Shown one piece after another: positions 18,306 to 26,407 of a stretch of 64,000 nt of DNA. Position 1 is the first letter of the stretch. The number at the start of each line of letters is the position of its first letter. The notes below the pieces were generated by a model. That model searched no databases. It saw nothing but the letters and a program-made list of their open reading frames with translations, and was not told the DNA's origin. Location: contig NZ_MAXC01000003.1 in the NCBI RefSeq assembly GCF_001693485.1, positions 124,001 to 188,000 on the forward strand. The letters run 5' to 3'. The stretch comes from Bradyrhizobium sp. LMTR 3 (GTDB lineage: Bacteria > Pseudomonadota > Alphaproteobacteria > Rhizobiales > Xanthobacteraceae). The position numbers and the translations under genes were made by a program.

Positions 18306-19347
18306 ATGCGGCCATCGCCTGGTTTGCTTCGTAATAGCTGCGATACCAGGCCGCGAACCTCTGGATGCCGTCCTCGATCGGGGTTGCCGGGCGAAAGCCC
18401 ACGTCGCGCACGAGGTCATCGACATCGGCATAGGTGGTCGGCACGTCGCCCGGCTGCATCGGCAGCAGTTCCTTGTTGGCCTTGCGCCCCAACTCCCGCT
18501 CGAGGATGTCGAGTACGAGCATCAATTCCTGCGGCTTGTTGTTGCCGACATTGTAGATGCGCCAAGGGGCGATGCTCGATCCCGGGTCCTGAATTCCGTC
18601 CAGCCCGGGCCCGGGCTGCCCGACCTGCGGCGCGCGATCGATCAGGCGGACCAGAGCCTCTGTCACGTCGTCAATATAGGTGAAGTCGCGAAGCATCCGG
18701 CCGCCATTGAACAGCTTGACCGGATTGCCGCGGACGATCGCGTCCGCAAACACGAACAGCGCCATGTCGGGCCGATACCACGGACCGTACACCGTGAAGA
18801 AGCGCAAGCCGGTGCACGGAATTCCGTAAAGGTGGCTGTACGAATGAGCCATCAACTCGTTGGCCTTCTTGCTCGCGGCATAAAGGCTGATCGGATGATC
18901 GACATTGTCATGCACCGAGAAGGGCAGCTTCCTGTTGGCCCCGTACACGGACGACGAGGACGCGAACAGCAAATGACGGCAGCCATGGTGCCGGCATCCC
19001 TCCAGGACATTGGTGAAGCCGACCAGATTGGCGTCGACATAAGCGTGCGGATCCTGCAGCGAGTAGCGCACGCCTGCTTGCGCGGCCAGATGGATGACGA
19101 CGGGAAACCGATGGCGCGCGAACAGCGCCGGTATCGCGACGCGATCGGCCACGTCCAACTCTTCAAATTGAAAACGCGAAGCGTTGCGCAGGATCGCGAG
19201 CCGGGCCGCCTTCAGTTGCGGATCGTAGTATGAATTGAGGTTGTCGAGCCCGACCACGCGGTGGCCCGACTGCAGCAACCGCTGCGCCACGTGGAATCCG
19301 ATGAAGCCCGCGGCTCCCGTTACCAGAATTGCCTGATCCGGCATCAT
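18301..19347 (-). CDS. NAD-dependent epimerase, probable UDP-glucuronate 4-epimerase
   Basis: 348-residue extended short-chain dehydrogenase with NAD motif 'VTGAAGFIGFHVA', 'SSSSVYGANRKLPFS' and catalytic 'YAASKKANELMAHSY' (YxxxK). The body 'TGLRFFTVYGPWYRPDMAL' and 'NGGRMLRDFTYIDDV' is characteristic of the UDP-GlcA C4-epimerase group, which makes UDP-galacturonate. The start was set at the ATG behind GGGAGG. It lies directly downstream of ugd, whose product is its expected substrate, and opens the exopolysaccharide locus. Confidence 0.9.
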   Translation of the reverse strand: MMPDQAILVTGAAGFIGFHVAQRLLQSGHRVVGLDNLNSYYDPQLKAARLAILRNASRFQFEELDVADRVAIPALFARHRFPVVIHLAAQAGVRYSLQDPHAYVDANLVGFTNVLEGCRHHGCRHLLFASSSSVYGANRKLPFSVHDNVDHPISLYAASKKANELMAHSYSHLYGIPCTGLRFFTVYGPWYRPDMALFVFADAIVRGNPVKLFNGGRMLRDFTYIDDVTEALVRLIDRAPQVGQPGPGLDGIQDPGSSIAPWRIYNVGNNKPQELMLVLDILERELGRKANKELLPMQPGDVPTTYADVDDLVRDVGFRPATPIEDGIQRFAAWYRSYYEANQAMAAS

Positions 19348-19391
19348 GCGTGCATCCTCCCCACCAGCCGTTGTCATGACGGCTCATGCCG

Positions 19392-20711
19392 TCAGTACGC
19401 CACAGATTTTGGCCGCCCCACGCCGCAGTACAGAAAGCCGTTCCGCCTCACCTCCTCCGGAGAGTAGATGTTGCGCAGATCGACAATCACGGGACAGGCC
19501 ATGATGGTGGACAACTCCTTGAGATCCAACGCCCGGAACTGCTCCCATTCCGTGACGATGACGAGCGCGTGGCATCCTTTCGCGCAACGATAGGCGCTGT
19601 CGCAGAAGGTAACGTTCTCGAACACCTTCTTCGCCTGCTCCATGCCGACGGGATCGAAAACGCGCACCTCGGCTCCCATGTCCTGCAGCGCGGTGATCAG
19701 CGGAATCGACGGCGCATCGCGCATATCGTCGGTATCGGGTTTGAACGTTACGCCGAGCACCGCAATGGATTTGCCCCGGATGCTGCCGCCGAACGCATTC
19801 GCGACCTTGCGCGCCATCGCCCGCTTGCGCTGGTCGTTGACGGCGACCACCGTTTCGACGATGCGCACCGGCGATTCATTGTCCTGGCCGGTCTTGATCA
19901 GCGCCATCGCGTCCTTTGGAAAACAGGAGCCGCCAAAGCCCGGACCCGCATGCAGGAATTTCTGGCCGATCCGGTTGTCGAGCCCGATCCCGCGCGCGAC
20001 TTCCTGCACATTGGCGCCGACCTTCTCGGCGAGATCGGCAATCTCGTTGATGAAGGCGATCTTGGTGGCGAGAAAGGAGTTGGCTGCGTATTTCGTCAAT
20101 TCGGCGGTGCGGCGATCGGTATAGAGGATTGGGGAAGCATTGAGGTGAAGCGGCCGGTACACCTCGGCCATCACGCTGCGGGCCCGCGGGTTGTCCGTTC
20201 CGATCACGATCCGGTCGGGATGCTTGAAGTCGCGGATCGCCGCCCCTTCGCGCAGGAATTCGGGATTGGAAACGATGGCAACTTTGGCGTCGGGATTTTC
20301 TTCGCGGATGATGCGCTCGACTTCATCGCCGGTCCCGACCGGGACCGTCGACTTGGTGACTACCACCGCCTGGTCGGGAAGCACGCCGGCGATCTCGCGC
20401 GCCGCCGCATAGACATAGGAAAGATCGGCATGGCCGTCGCCGCGGCGCGACGGCGTGCCTACCGCGATGAACACCACTTCCGCACCGCTGATGGCCGATT
20501 TCAGATCGCTCGAAAATGAAAGGCGGCCTTGGCCAACGTTTCGCGCCACCAGTTCGGCCAGTCCGGGTTCGTGGATCGGCATCTCCCCGTCGTTGAGGCT
20601 CGCAACCTTCTCCGCATTGCTGTCGATACAGACGACCTGATGGCCAAAATCGGAAAAGCACGCCCCTGACACCAGCCCGACATAGCCGGCGCCAATCATC
20701 GCTATATGCAT
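19392..20711 (-). CDS. ugd: UDP-glucose 6-dehydrogenase
   Basis: Oxidises UDP-glucose to UDP-glucuronate with two NAD. 439 residues, normal length. The N-terminal Rossmann motif 'MHIAMIGAGYVGLVSGACF', the catalytic cysteine in 'GPGFGGSCFPKDAMAL', and the C-terminal nucleotide-binding region 'VLGVTFKPDTDDMRDAPS' are all intact. The start is fixed by AGGA six bases before ATG 20711. It supplies the acidic sugar for the adjoining exopolysaccharide genes and feeds the epimerase downstream. Confidence 0.97.
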   Translation of the reverse strand: MHIAMIGAGYVGLVSGACFSDFGHQVVCIDSNAEKVASLNDGEMPIHEPGLAELVARNVGQGRLSFSSDLKSAISGAEVVFIAVGTPSRRGDGHADLSYVYAAAREIAGVLPDQAVVVTKSTVPVGTGDEVERIIREENPDAKVAIVSNPEFLREGAAIRDFKHPDRIVIGTDNPRARSVMAEVYRPLHLNASPILYTDRRTAELTKYAANSFLATKIAFINEIADLAEKVGANVQEVARGIGLDNRIGQKFLHAGPGFGGSCFPKDAMALIKTGQDNESPVRIVETVVAVNDQRKRAMARKVANAFGGSIRGKSIAVLGVTFKPDTDDMRDAPSIPLITALQDMGAEVRVFDPVGMEQAKKVFENVTFCDSAYRCAKGCHALVIVTEWEQFRALDLKELSTIMACPVIVDLRNIYSPEEVRRNGFLYCGVGRPKSVAY

Positions 20712-20779
20712 TACGGTTCCTGTCTGATAAGCCGCGCGGCCCAAAGGCCGCGCCGGCGGGAAGGCGATGGAACGACGAG

Positions 20780-21568
20780 CTAGCTGCTCAGTATCGATTC
20801 GCCGTCGAGATGACGGGGAAAGAAGAAGAAGTTGTTGACATAGAACTGTCCGTTCTTGCGGCCGCCGTCCGGCCGCAGCGCATCGGCGTCCTGAAGCCTT
20901 CGGGAATCGAACTGTTCCACTCCAATCACGTCGTTGTCCTTCAGAAAGAACCCCCGATAGGATTTGTTCCGAAAGAATTCGAACACCAGGCGGGTCGCCT
21001 CGGCGCGATGGCGATCCTCCGCCTCTACCAGGAATACCGGCTGGCAGCGCTCCAGAAGCTCGACGGCACCGTTCAGCACATTCAACTCGTGGCCTTCGAC
21101 GTCGATCTTCACGAACGCCACGTCCTGGTCGATGACGGCGTCGAGCCGCGCGATCGGCACATGGGCGGAAACGAGCCGCGCCGATGAATCGGCTCGCGCC
21201 TCCAGTGAGGCAAGGCCGTACACCAACCCATCTTCGCCTTGCGGGATGAACAGTTCGGCGTCGCCGTCATGATCCGACAGCGCGATCTCGTGAACGCTTA
21301 CGTTGCGCGCCGAGGTTCGGCGCAACAACCTGGCCATCTGCTGCGAGGGCTCGAAGGCATGAACCTGCCGGGAAAGGCGCGCCAGCCGCCGCGTGTAGAG
21401 GCCGCAGTTTGCGCCGACGTCGACCGTCACCGCGTCGTCGGGAATGACCTTGTCGAGATAGGACAGTTCCCGCTCCGCCGATTTGGGGCGTTTCATGAAA
21501 TGCCATTGCAGCCATATCGAGGGAAACGCATCCTTCACCAGTTCCTTGACGTGTTGCTTTGTGTTCAT
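20780..21568 (-). CDS. FkbM family methyltransferase
   Basis: 262 residues from an ATG with GGGAGG upstream. The SAM-binding motif 'AVTVDVGANCGLYTRRLAR', 'VHAFEPSQQMARLL' and the FkbM signature 'VAFVKIDVEGHELNVLNGA' are clear. Members O-methylate sugars or polyketides; here it lies inside the polysaccharide locus and probably methylates a sugar residue of the polymer. It is spaced 87 bases from manC and 68 bases from ugd on the same strand. Confidence 0.9.
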   Translation of the reverse strand: MNTKQHVKELVKDAFPSIWLQWHFMKRPKSAERELSYLDKVIPDDAVTVDVGANCGLYTRRLARLSRQVHAFEPSQQMARLLRRTSARNVSVHEIALSDHDGDAELFIPQGEDGLVYGLASLEARADSSARLVSAHVPIARLDAVIDQDVAFVKIDVEGHELNVLNGAVELLERCQPVFLVEAEDRHRAEATRLVFEFFRNKSYRGFFLKDNDVIGVEQFDSRRLQDADALRPDGGRKNGQFYVNNFFFFPRHLDGESILSS

Positions 21569-21655
21569 CGCTGCCTCCCTTCGTGTCGCGCGCGCACGCC
21601 TCGTTGCGGCGTGCGTCGCCCTCGATGCGGATGCTGCCTCCCACCCCACCACACC

Positions 21656-23095
21656 TCAAACGCGGTCATAGATGTCCTGCACGCGGACGATGTCGTCCTC
21701 CCCGAGATAGGCGCCCGACTGGACCTCGATCAGGTTGAGGGGAACCTTTCCGGGATTCTCCAGACGATGCATGCATCCCAAGGGGACGAAGATCGACTCG
21801 TTCTCGCGCAGCAGGATTTCCTCGTCGTCGCGCGTAACGATTGCGGTGCCGTTCACCACGACCCAATGTTCGGCGCGATGATAATGCTTCTGCAGCGACA
21901 GCTTGGCGCCGGGATTGACGGTGATGCGCTTGACCTGAAACCGCTCCCCGGCATGGATCGATTGGTAGTATCCCCAGGGGCGATGCACGCTGTGGGTCTG
22001 GGTTGCCGAGCGATGGCCGTTTGCCTTCAGGCGCTCGACCAGCTTTCCGACATCCTGGTCGCGTTTGCGGCTGGTCACCAGAACGACGTCCGGCGACGTG
22101 GCGATGACGAGATCCTCGACGCCGAGCGCCGCGACCAGTTGCCCGTCGCCCCGCACGTAGCAACCCGAAGCATCTTCCACGACCGCATCGCCAATCACGA
22201 CATTGCCCGATGAATCCTTCTCCGCCATCGACCACAGCGCGGACCAGCTTCCGACATCGCTCCAGTCGAACGTGGCGGGAACCACCACCGCATTGTCGGT
22301 CTTCTCCATGATCGCATAGTCCATCGAGATGGCCGGACAGGCCTCGAAAGCGCGCTCGTCAAGCCGGAGGAAATCAAGGTCGCGGGTTGCGCCCGTCAAC
22401 GCCTTGCGACAGGCGGCCAGGACCTCGGGTGCGCGGTGCGCCAACTCGTCGATGAACTGACGCGCCGGCAGCAGAAATATCCCGCTGTTCCAGACGTGCT
22501 CGTCGCAGGCCAGGAGGCGCTCGACCGTCACCAGGTCCGGCTTCTCGACGAAGCTGGCGACGTTACGAATCGGAGAAGCGGCGTCCAGTTCGTCGCCCAT
22601 CCGGATATAGCCGAAACCGGTCGCTGCCGATGAAGGCCGCACGCCGAACAGGACGAAACGGCCGTAGCGCGCGGCCGTGACGCCCGTCGATATCGCGGCG
22701 CGAAACGCGGCGTGATCCCGCACCCAGTGATCGACCGGCATCGCCAGTATCACCGCATCGGGATCGGCTTCGCTGGCGAGCAGCGCTGCAACCGCAACCG
22801 CAGGAGCGGTGTTTCTTCCGAACGGCTCGAGTACGATGGTCGGACGATCGACGCCGACCGCGCGCAACTGCTCGCCGATCGCAAAACGATGCTCGGCGTT
22901 TGCGACCACCATCGGGTCCGTAAACAGCGAGCGATCGTCGACCCGTAGCGCCGTTTGCTGCAGCAGGGTGTTCTCGCCGAGCAGCGAGAGCAGTTGCTTG
23001 GGATAGGTTTCGCGCGAAAGCGGCCACAGCCGCGAGCCGGCGCCACCGGACAGGAGAACGGGTACGATACGGCCGCGCGGCTCGATCATCGGCAT
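21656..23095 (-). CDS. manC: Mannose-1-phosphate guanylyltransferase / mannose-6-phosphate isomerase
   Basis: Bifunctional enzyme of GDP-mannose synthesis, 479 residues. The N-terminal nucleotidyltransferase carries 'LLSGGAGSRLWPLSRETYPK'; 'FVEKPD' and 'WNSGIFLL' follow. The C-terminal type II isomerase cupin has 'RPWGYYQSIHAGERFQVKRI' and the zinc-binding 'KHYHRAEHWVVV'. The start is placed at ATG 23095 behind GAAGGA. It provides GDP-mannose for the glycosyltransferases in this locus. Confidence 0.95.
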   Translation of the reverse strand: MPMIEPRGRIVPVLLSGGAGSRLWPLSRETYPKQLLSLLGENTLLQQTALRVDDRSLFTDPMVVANAEHRFAIGEQLRAVGVDRPTIVLEPFGRNTAPAVAVAALLASEADPDAVILAMPVDHWVRDHAAFRAAISTGVTAARYGRFVLFGVRPSSAATGFGYIRMGDELDAASPIRNVASFVEKPDLVTVERLLACDEHVWNSGIFLLPARQFIDELAHRAPEVLAACRKALTGATRDLDFLRLDERAFEACPAISMDYAIMEKTDNAVVVPATFDWSDVGSWSALWSMAEKDSSGNVVIGDAVVEDASGCYVRGDGQLVAALGVEDLVIATSPDVVLVTSRKRDQDVGKLVERLKANGHRSATQTHSVHRPWGYYQSIHAGERFQVKRITVNPGAKLSLQKHYHRAEHWVVVNGTAIVTRDDEEILLRENESIFVPLGCMHRLENPGKVPLNLIEVQSGAYLGEDDIVRVQDIYDRV

Positions 23096-23130
23096 TGCAT
23101 GGTCCTTCGATGTTGCGACGTTGAGCTCGG

Positions 23131-23895
23131 TCAGAATCCGCTTCCCGACAGGAACTCTTTGCGGATCGTGCGGATGATGATCATGATGTCCATGCGCAGC
23201 GACCACCTCTCGATATAAACGAGATCGTAATCGATCCGCGAAACTGCAGGACCGAACTCGGCCGTGCTTCCCCTGCAGCCGCTGACCTGTGCGAGCCCGG
23301 TAATGCCCGGCCGCGCCGTATGCCGCTGAAAATAGTAAGGCACGAGGTGTTCGTAGGGCAGATCTGCGGCCAGCATTCCCGGCACGTGCGGCCGCGGCCC
23401 AACCAGCGACATATCGCCCTTGATCACGTTGATCAGTTGCGGAATTTCGTCGAGGCTGGTCTTGCGCAGAATTCGCCCCACAGGCGTTACGCGCGCGTCG
23501 CCCTGAACCGTCTGCGTTACGCCGCGCACATCACCCGCATCCGCGCGCATGGTGCGGAACTTGTAGATCTTGAAGCGGCGGTTGCGATACCCGTACCGAT
23601 ATTGAAAGAACAGCACCGGGCCCGGTGACGTCAGCTTTATCGCAACTGCGATGACGATCAGGACCGGCGCGAAGAACAGTAGTGCGCCGCTTGCCGCAGC
23701 AATATCGAACGCACGCTTTGCAATCGACGAGGATGGCTCATTTCGCGCCCTTCGGCGCGACCGCCGGCGGGCTCGATACGCGCCATGCGTACCGCCGCCG
23801 GCAAACTCGACAGGACGGACTGATATCTCAGTTCGCTCTCTTCGAATCGGCGCAACGTTGCTCCGATCGAAGTTGGCTGTCACGATGGAGGCCAT
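23131..23895 (-). CDS. Undecaprenyl-phosphate sugar phosphotransferase (ExoY-like)
   Basis: Starts the lipid-linked repeat unit by moving a sugar 1-phosphate from a UDP-sugar to undecaprenyl phosphate. 254 residues: a basic N-terminal tail, one membrane helix ('[20 protein letters not shown]'), then the conserved catalytic block 'FKIYKFRTM', '[20 protein letters not shown]' and 'SLVGPRP'. The single helix makes it like ExoY rather than the multi-helix WcaJ/GumD forms. A GAGGAGA site lies just before ATG 23895. It is the last-read gene upstream of the minus-strand half of the locus and faces the long spacer. Confidence 0.94.
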   Translation of the reverse strand: MASIVTANFDRSNVAPIRRERTEISVRPVEFAGGGTHGAYRARRRSRRRARNEPSSSIAKRAFDIAAASGALLFFAPVLIVIAVAIKLTSPGPVLFFQYRYGYRNRRFKIYKFRTMRADAGDVRGVTQTVQGDARVTPVGRILRKTSLDEIPQLINVIKGDMSLVGPRPHVPGMLAADLPYEHLVPYYFQRHTARPGITGLAQVSGCRGSTAEFGPAVSRIDYDLVYIERWSLRMDIMIIIRTIRKEFLSGSGF

Positions 23896-24433
23896 GACTC
23901 TCCTCTCTCTGCGGAAACTGGACTGTGAATCGAGCGCGTGGAGTTACTCGACAGCGAGTGGGACGATTTCGCAGCAGCGAACGCCCGCACTTCGCGGTCG
24001 CTAAGACTTTCCAGAATCTTGAGCGAAGTTTGGCGCAAATGCGAAAGCGGTGCCGCACGCCGCGGAACTGAATCGTTAATGAGATTTGTGCGACGCGATA
24101 TTTCGATTTGTTCGGAGATGCTTAGACTCGATTTGCCCGGTTAATGAGCTGCGCGTGACTCGCGGCTGCCATGCATAATCGAAAAGTGCGGAACAAATTC
24201 CATTGTTCGATTCTCGATGAATGTAGCGTCGCTGCACGGGCAACAAATACCTGTCTCGTCGTTGTTTTGATCGAGTTTGTTAATCGAACGCCAAGCGATC
24301 CGCTTGCAGCCTGACGACTGGTAGCGATTAAGGCGCACGGAGCTGCTGCGGTGGTCGCAACATTTGGAAAGAAGCAGAGACGGCAGCGATTCGCGAGCCG
24401 TCCACCTTGCGGAACGCTTCCAGGGAGGCGCAC
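23896..24433. other. Long, relatively AT-rich control region of the exopolysaccharide locus
   Basis: A 538-base spacer between the two divergent halves of the locus, with visibly more A and T than the genes around it. No convincing coding frame is present. It holds an inverted repeat at 24191-24208 and several TTAAT-type stretches, consistent with a regulated two-way promoter region. Confidence 0.55.
24191..24208. promoter_or_regulatory. Inverted repeat GAACAA-N6-TTGTTC, possible operator
   Basis: A perfect 6+6 dyad with a six-base centre in the AT-rich spacer. It resembles a dimeric repressor site, but no regulator can be named from the sequence. Confidence 0.35.
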
Positions 24434-24583
24434 ATGATGGCCGAACGTCTGCACAGCCGTGCGCTGGTGCCGGTGCGGCACAGCACATTATCGCCCGACC
24501 GCAGGCTGAGGAACCGCATCATCATCGCGAACGCGGTTGCGTGGATTGCGATCGTGATCCTGATCTGCCTGCTCTTTTTCTAG
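24434..24583 (+). CDS. Small single-helix membrane protein (49 residues)
   Basis: Starts at ATG with GGGAGG seven bases upstream, a very strong ribosome site. The first half is basic and polar (several Arg and His); the second half is one hydrophobic helix, roughly residues 29-49 ('IIIANAVAWIAIVILICLLF'), reaching the C-terminus. This is the layout of a small tail-anchored or N-in membrane peptide. It lies 79 bases before the phosphatase gene on the same strand. The function is unknown; a role in assembling or regulating the exopolysaccharide machinery is only suggested by position. Confidence 0.65.
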   Translation: MMAERLHSRALVPVRHSTLSPDRRLRNRIIIANAVAWIAIVILICLLFF

Positions 24584-24662
24584 TCTATTACTTGTGGCTG
24601 CGTCTCGGCGTATGGTGTCATGGATTGACCGCCACGCGGTTCCATGATCGACATCGCGCACC

Positions 24663-25397
24663 ATGCACCGAACGTCTGCGGGAGCTTCACGCTCCGTTAA
24701 CGCTTCAACGCCAGCCGATACACGCATCTATGCGGTCGGCGACATCCACGGCTGTGCCGATCTGCTGAGCGAGATCATCGCACGCATCGACGAGGACATA
24801 AGGCGGAGGCCGATCGCGCACACAATCGAAGTCTATCTCGGCGATTATGTAGATCGCGGACCGCACTCCAGGACGGTGATCGACCTGCTCACGATCCGAC
24901 TCGTTGCCAATCACGCCGTGTGTCTACGCGGCAACCACGAAGCGGTGATGGAAGGGTTCCTTCAGGATCCGGCCATCCTGCAATATTGGCTGCAACTAGG
25001 CGGCATGCAGACGCTTGCATCGTATGGCGTTGAACTACATGACGAAACCGCCACGGCGAGCGAGGTGCATCGCCGCTTTCTCGACGCGTTTCCGCGTGCA
25101 CACGAACTGTTCATGCAGTGCTTGCGCAATCAGTTCAGGTGTGGCGATTTCCTGTTCGTGCACGCCGGCATTCGTCCGGATGTCCCGATCGATCATCAGG
25201 ATCCCAACGACCTGATTTGGATTCGCGATGCGTTCCTCGACTCTACACTAGATCACGAACAATTCATCGTGCACGGTCACACGCCAGTGCCGCATCCGGA
25301 TATCAGGCACAATCGAATCAACATCGATACTGCCGCGTGGCGCACGGGAACGTTGACCTGCATTGCGATCGAAGGATCGGCGATCCTCTTCCTGTGA
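24663..25397 (+). CDS. PPP-family metallophosphoesterase (serine/threonine phosphatase or ApaH-like)
   Basis: 244 residues with all PPP metal motifs in order: 'YAVGDIHGCADLL' (GDxHG), 'YLGDYVDRGPHS' (GDxVDRG), 'LRGNHEAVM' (GNHE), and later 'FVHAGIRPD' and 'IVHGHTPVPHP'. Family members dephosphorylate proteins or cleave diadenosine tetraphosphate. It is cytosolic. Its place beside the capsule-type tyrosine kinase gene, where Wzb-type tyrosine phosphatases normally sit, makes phosphoprotein control of the polymer machinery a reasonable guess. Confidence 0.88.
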   Translation: MHRTSAGASRSVNASTPADTRIYAVGDIHGCADLLSEIIARIDEDIRRRPIAHTIEVYLGDYVDRGPHSRTVIDLLTIRLVANHAVCLRGNHEAVMEGFLQDPAILQYWLQLGGMQTLASYGVELHDETATASEVHRRFLDAFPRAHELFMQCLRNQFRCGDFLFVHAGIRPDVPIDHQDPNDLIWIRDAFLDSTLDHEQFIVHGHTPVPHPDIRHNRINIDTAAWRTGTLTCIAIEGSAILFL

Positions 25398-25524
25398 CTC
25401 GCATGCAATGTTTCGTTAACGCATGCGCGCAGATTGGGCACATGGAACTTCGTCATCACATTCTTTCGCCGTTTTTGCTTCCATATGATCCGCGGCTGTT
25501 ACGTGCATTCATGGAGATGCAGCT

Positions 25525-26112
25525 ATGCAGCAACGGTCGTCCAGCGCCGGCCCGACGCTTCCCTCTCTTCTCTTCGTCCTTGTAATCGCCGGCACCAGTG
25601 CCGGATTTTCGATTCGTGCTTCAGCACAAACACCACCATCCGCATCGTCTGCGGAGCGTTACGTTCTCGGTCCGAACGATCGAATCAGGCTGAAGGTCTA
25701 CGGCGAACCTGACATCACCGGCGAGTATGAAATCGACAATGGCGGTCAAGTTTCGATTCCGCTCGCCGGTCACATCAGGGCTGCGGGCGCCACGACGCGG
25801 CAGCTTGAAAAAGCGATAGCATCCGCGCTTGCAAAAGGAATCGTGCGCGATCCGCGCGTCAACGTCGAGATCGCGCAGTATCGCCCGTACTACATTCTCG
25901 GCGAAGTGAAGAAGAGCGGCGAATATCCATACCGCAATGGGTTGACGGTCATGGACGCGATCGCAAGCGCCGGCGGCTTCACGTACCGTGCCAACGAAAA
26001 CAAGGTCTTTCTCCGTCGTGCAGGTGCCGGCGCAGAAGAGACCCACCCTCTCGATGCTCCCGTTCCGGTCTATCCCGGCGACAACATTAGGGTTCCGGAG
26101 CGCTACTTCTAG
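25525..26112 (+). CDS. Polysaccharide export protein (Wza-like, short form)
   Basis: 195 residues with an N-terminal signal peptide ending near 'RASAQ'. The Poly_export domain ('YVLGPNDRIRLKVYGEPDIT', 'IPLAGHIRAAGATTRQLE') is followed by one SLBB domain ('YYILGEVKKSGEYPYRNGLT', 'IASAGGFTYRANENKVFLRR'). Full Wza has a lipobox cysteine and a C-terminal outer-membrane helix; both are missing, as in short ExoF/GumB-like periplasmic forms. A separate beta-barrel gene follows and may supply the outer-membrane pore. GGAG precedes the ATG. Confidence 0.92.
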   Translation: MQQRSSSAGPTLPSLLFVLVIAGTSAGFSIRASAQTPPSASSAERYVLGPNDRIRLKVYGEPDITGEYEIDNGGQVSIPLAGHIRAAGATTRQLEKAIASALAKGIVRDPRVNVEIAQYRPYYILGEVKKSGEYPYRNGLTVMDAIASAGGFTYRANENKVFLRRAGAGAEETHPLDAPVPVYPGDNIRVPERYF

Positions 26113-26183
26113 CGTTTCGGAATTGCGGATGAGGTGATGCCGCTCATGAGCGGATGACGGCGCATGTTGCGCTGTTGTCACAG

Positions 26184-26211
26184 TTCGCATTTTGCACATG
26201 CGAAATATTTT
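26184..26211 (+). terminator. Hairpin TTCGCAT-N7-ATGCGAA followed by AT-rich tail
   Basis: A 7-bp dyad at 26184-26204, then 'atatttt'. It lies in the 295-base gene-free gap between the export gene and the beta-barrel gene, together with the 14-base palindrome 'ccgctcatgagcgg' at 26140-26153. It could be a weak terminator, attenuator or protein site. Confidence 0.35.
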
Positions 26212-26407
26212 GCGACGCGAGGAAAACTTTTTCCGGCAAGGCGCGTTGCAAGCGAGCGCATCACTTCAATCTCACAACTCAAAAACCTTGCGCCCGCGTA
26301 CCGAGTAGAGGCCTGCCGTTCTTATGCGCAGTCGACGATCATTATTTGAGCGATGGGCCTCGCCCGATAAGTGTTCGCCGCCTTCGCGTTCCCGCAAGGG
26401 ATGGGTG

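Noticed and set aside
23938..24144. Short frames in the AT-rich spacer of the polymer locus
   Set aside because: No ribosome sites, no sensible composition and no extension; the region is better read as control DNA.
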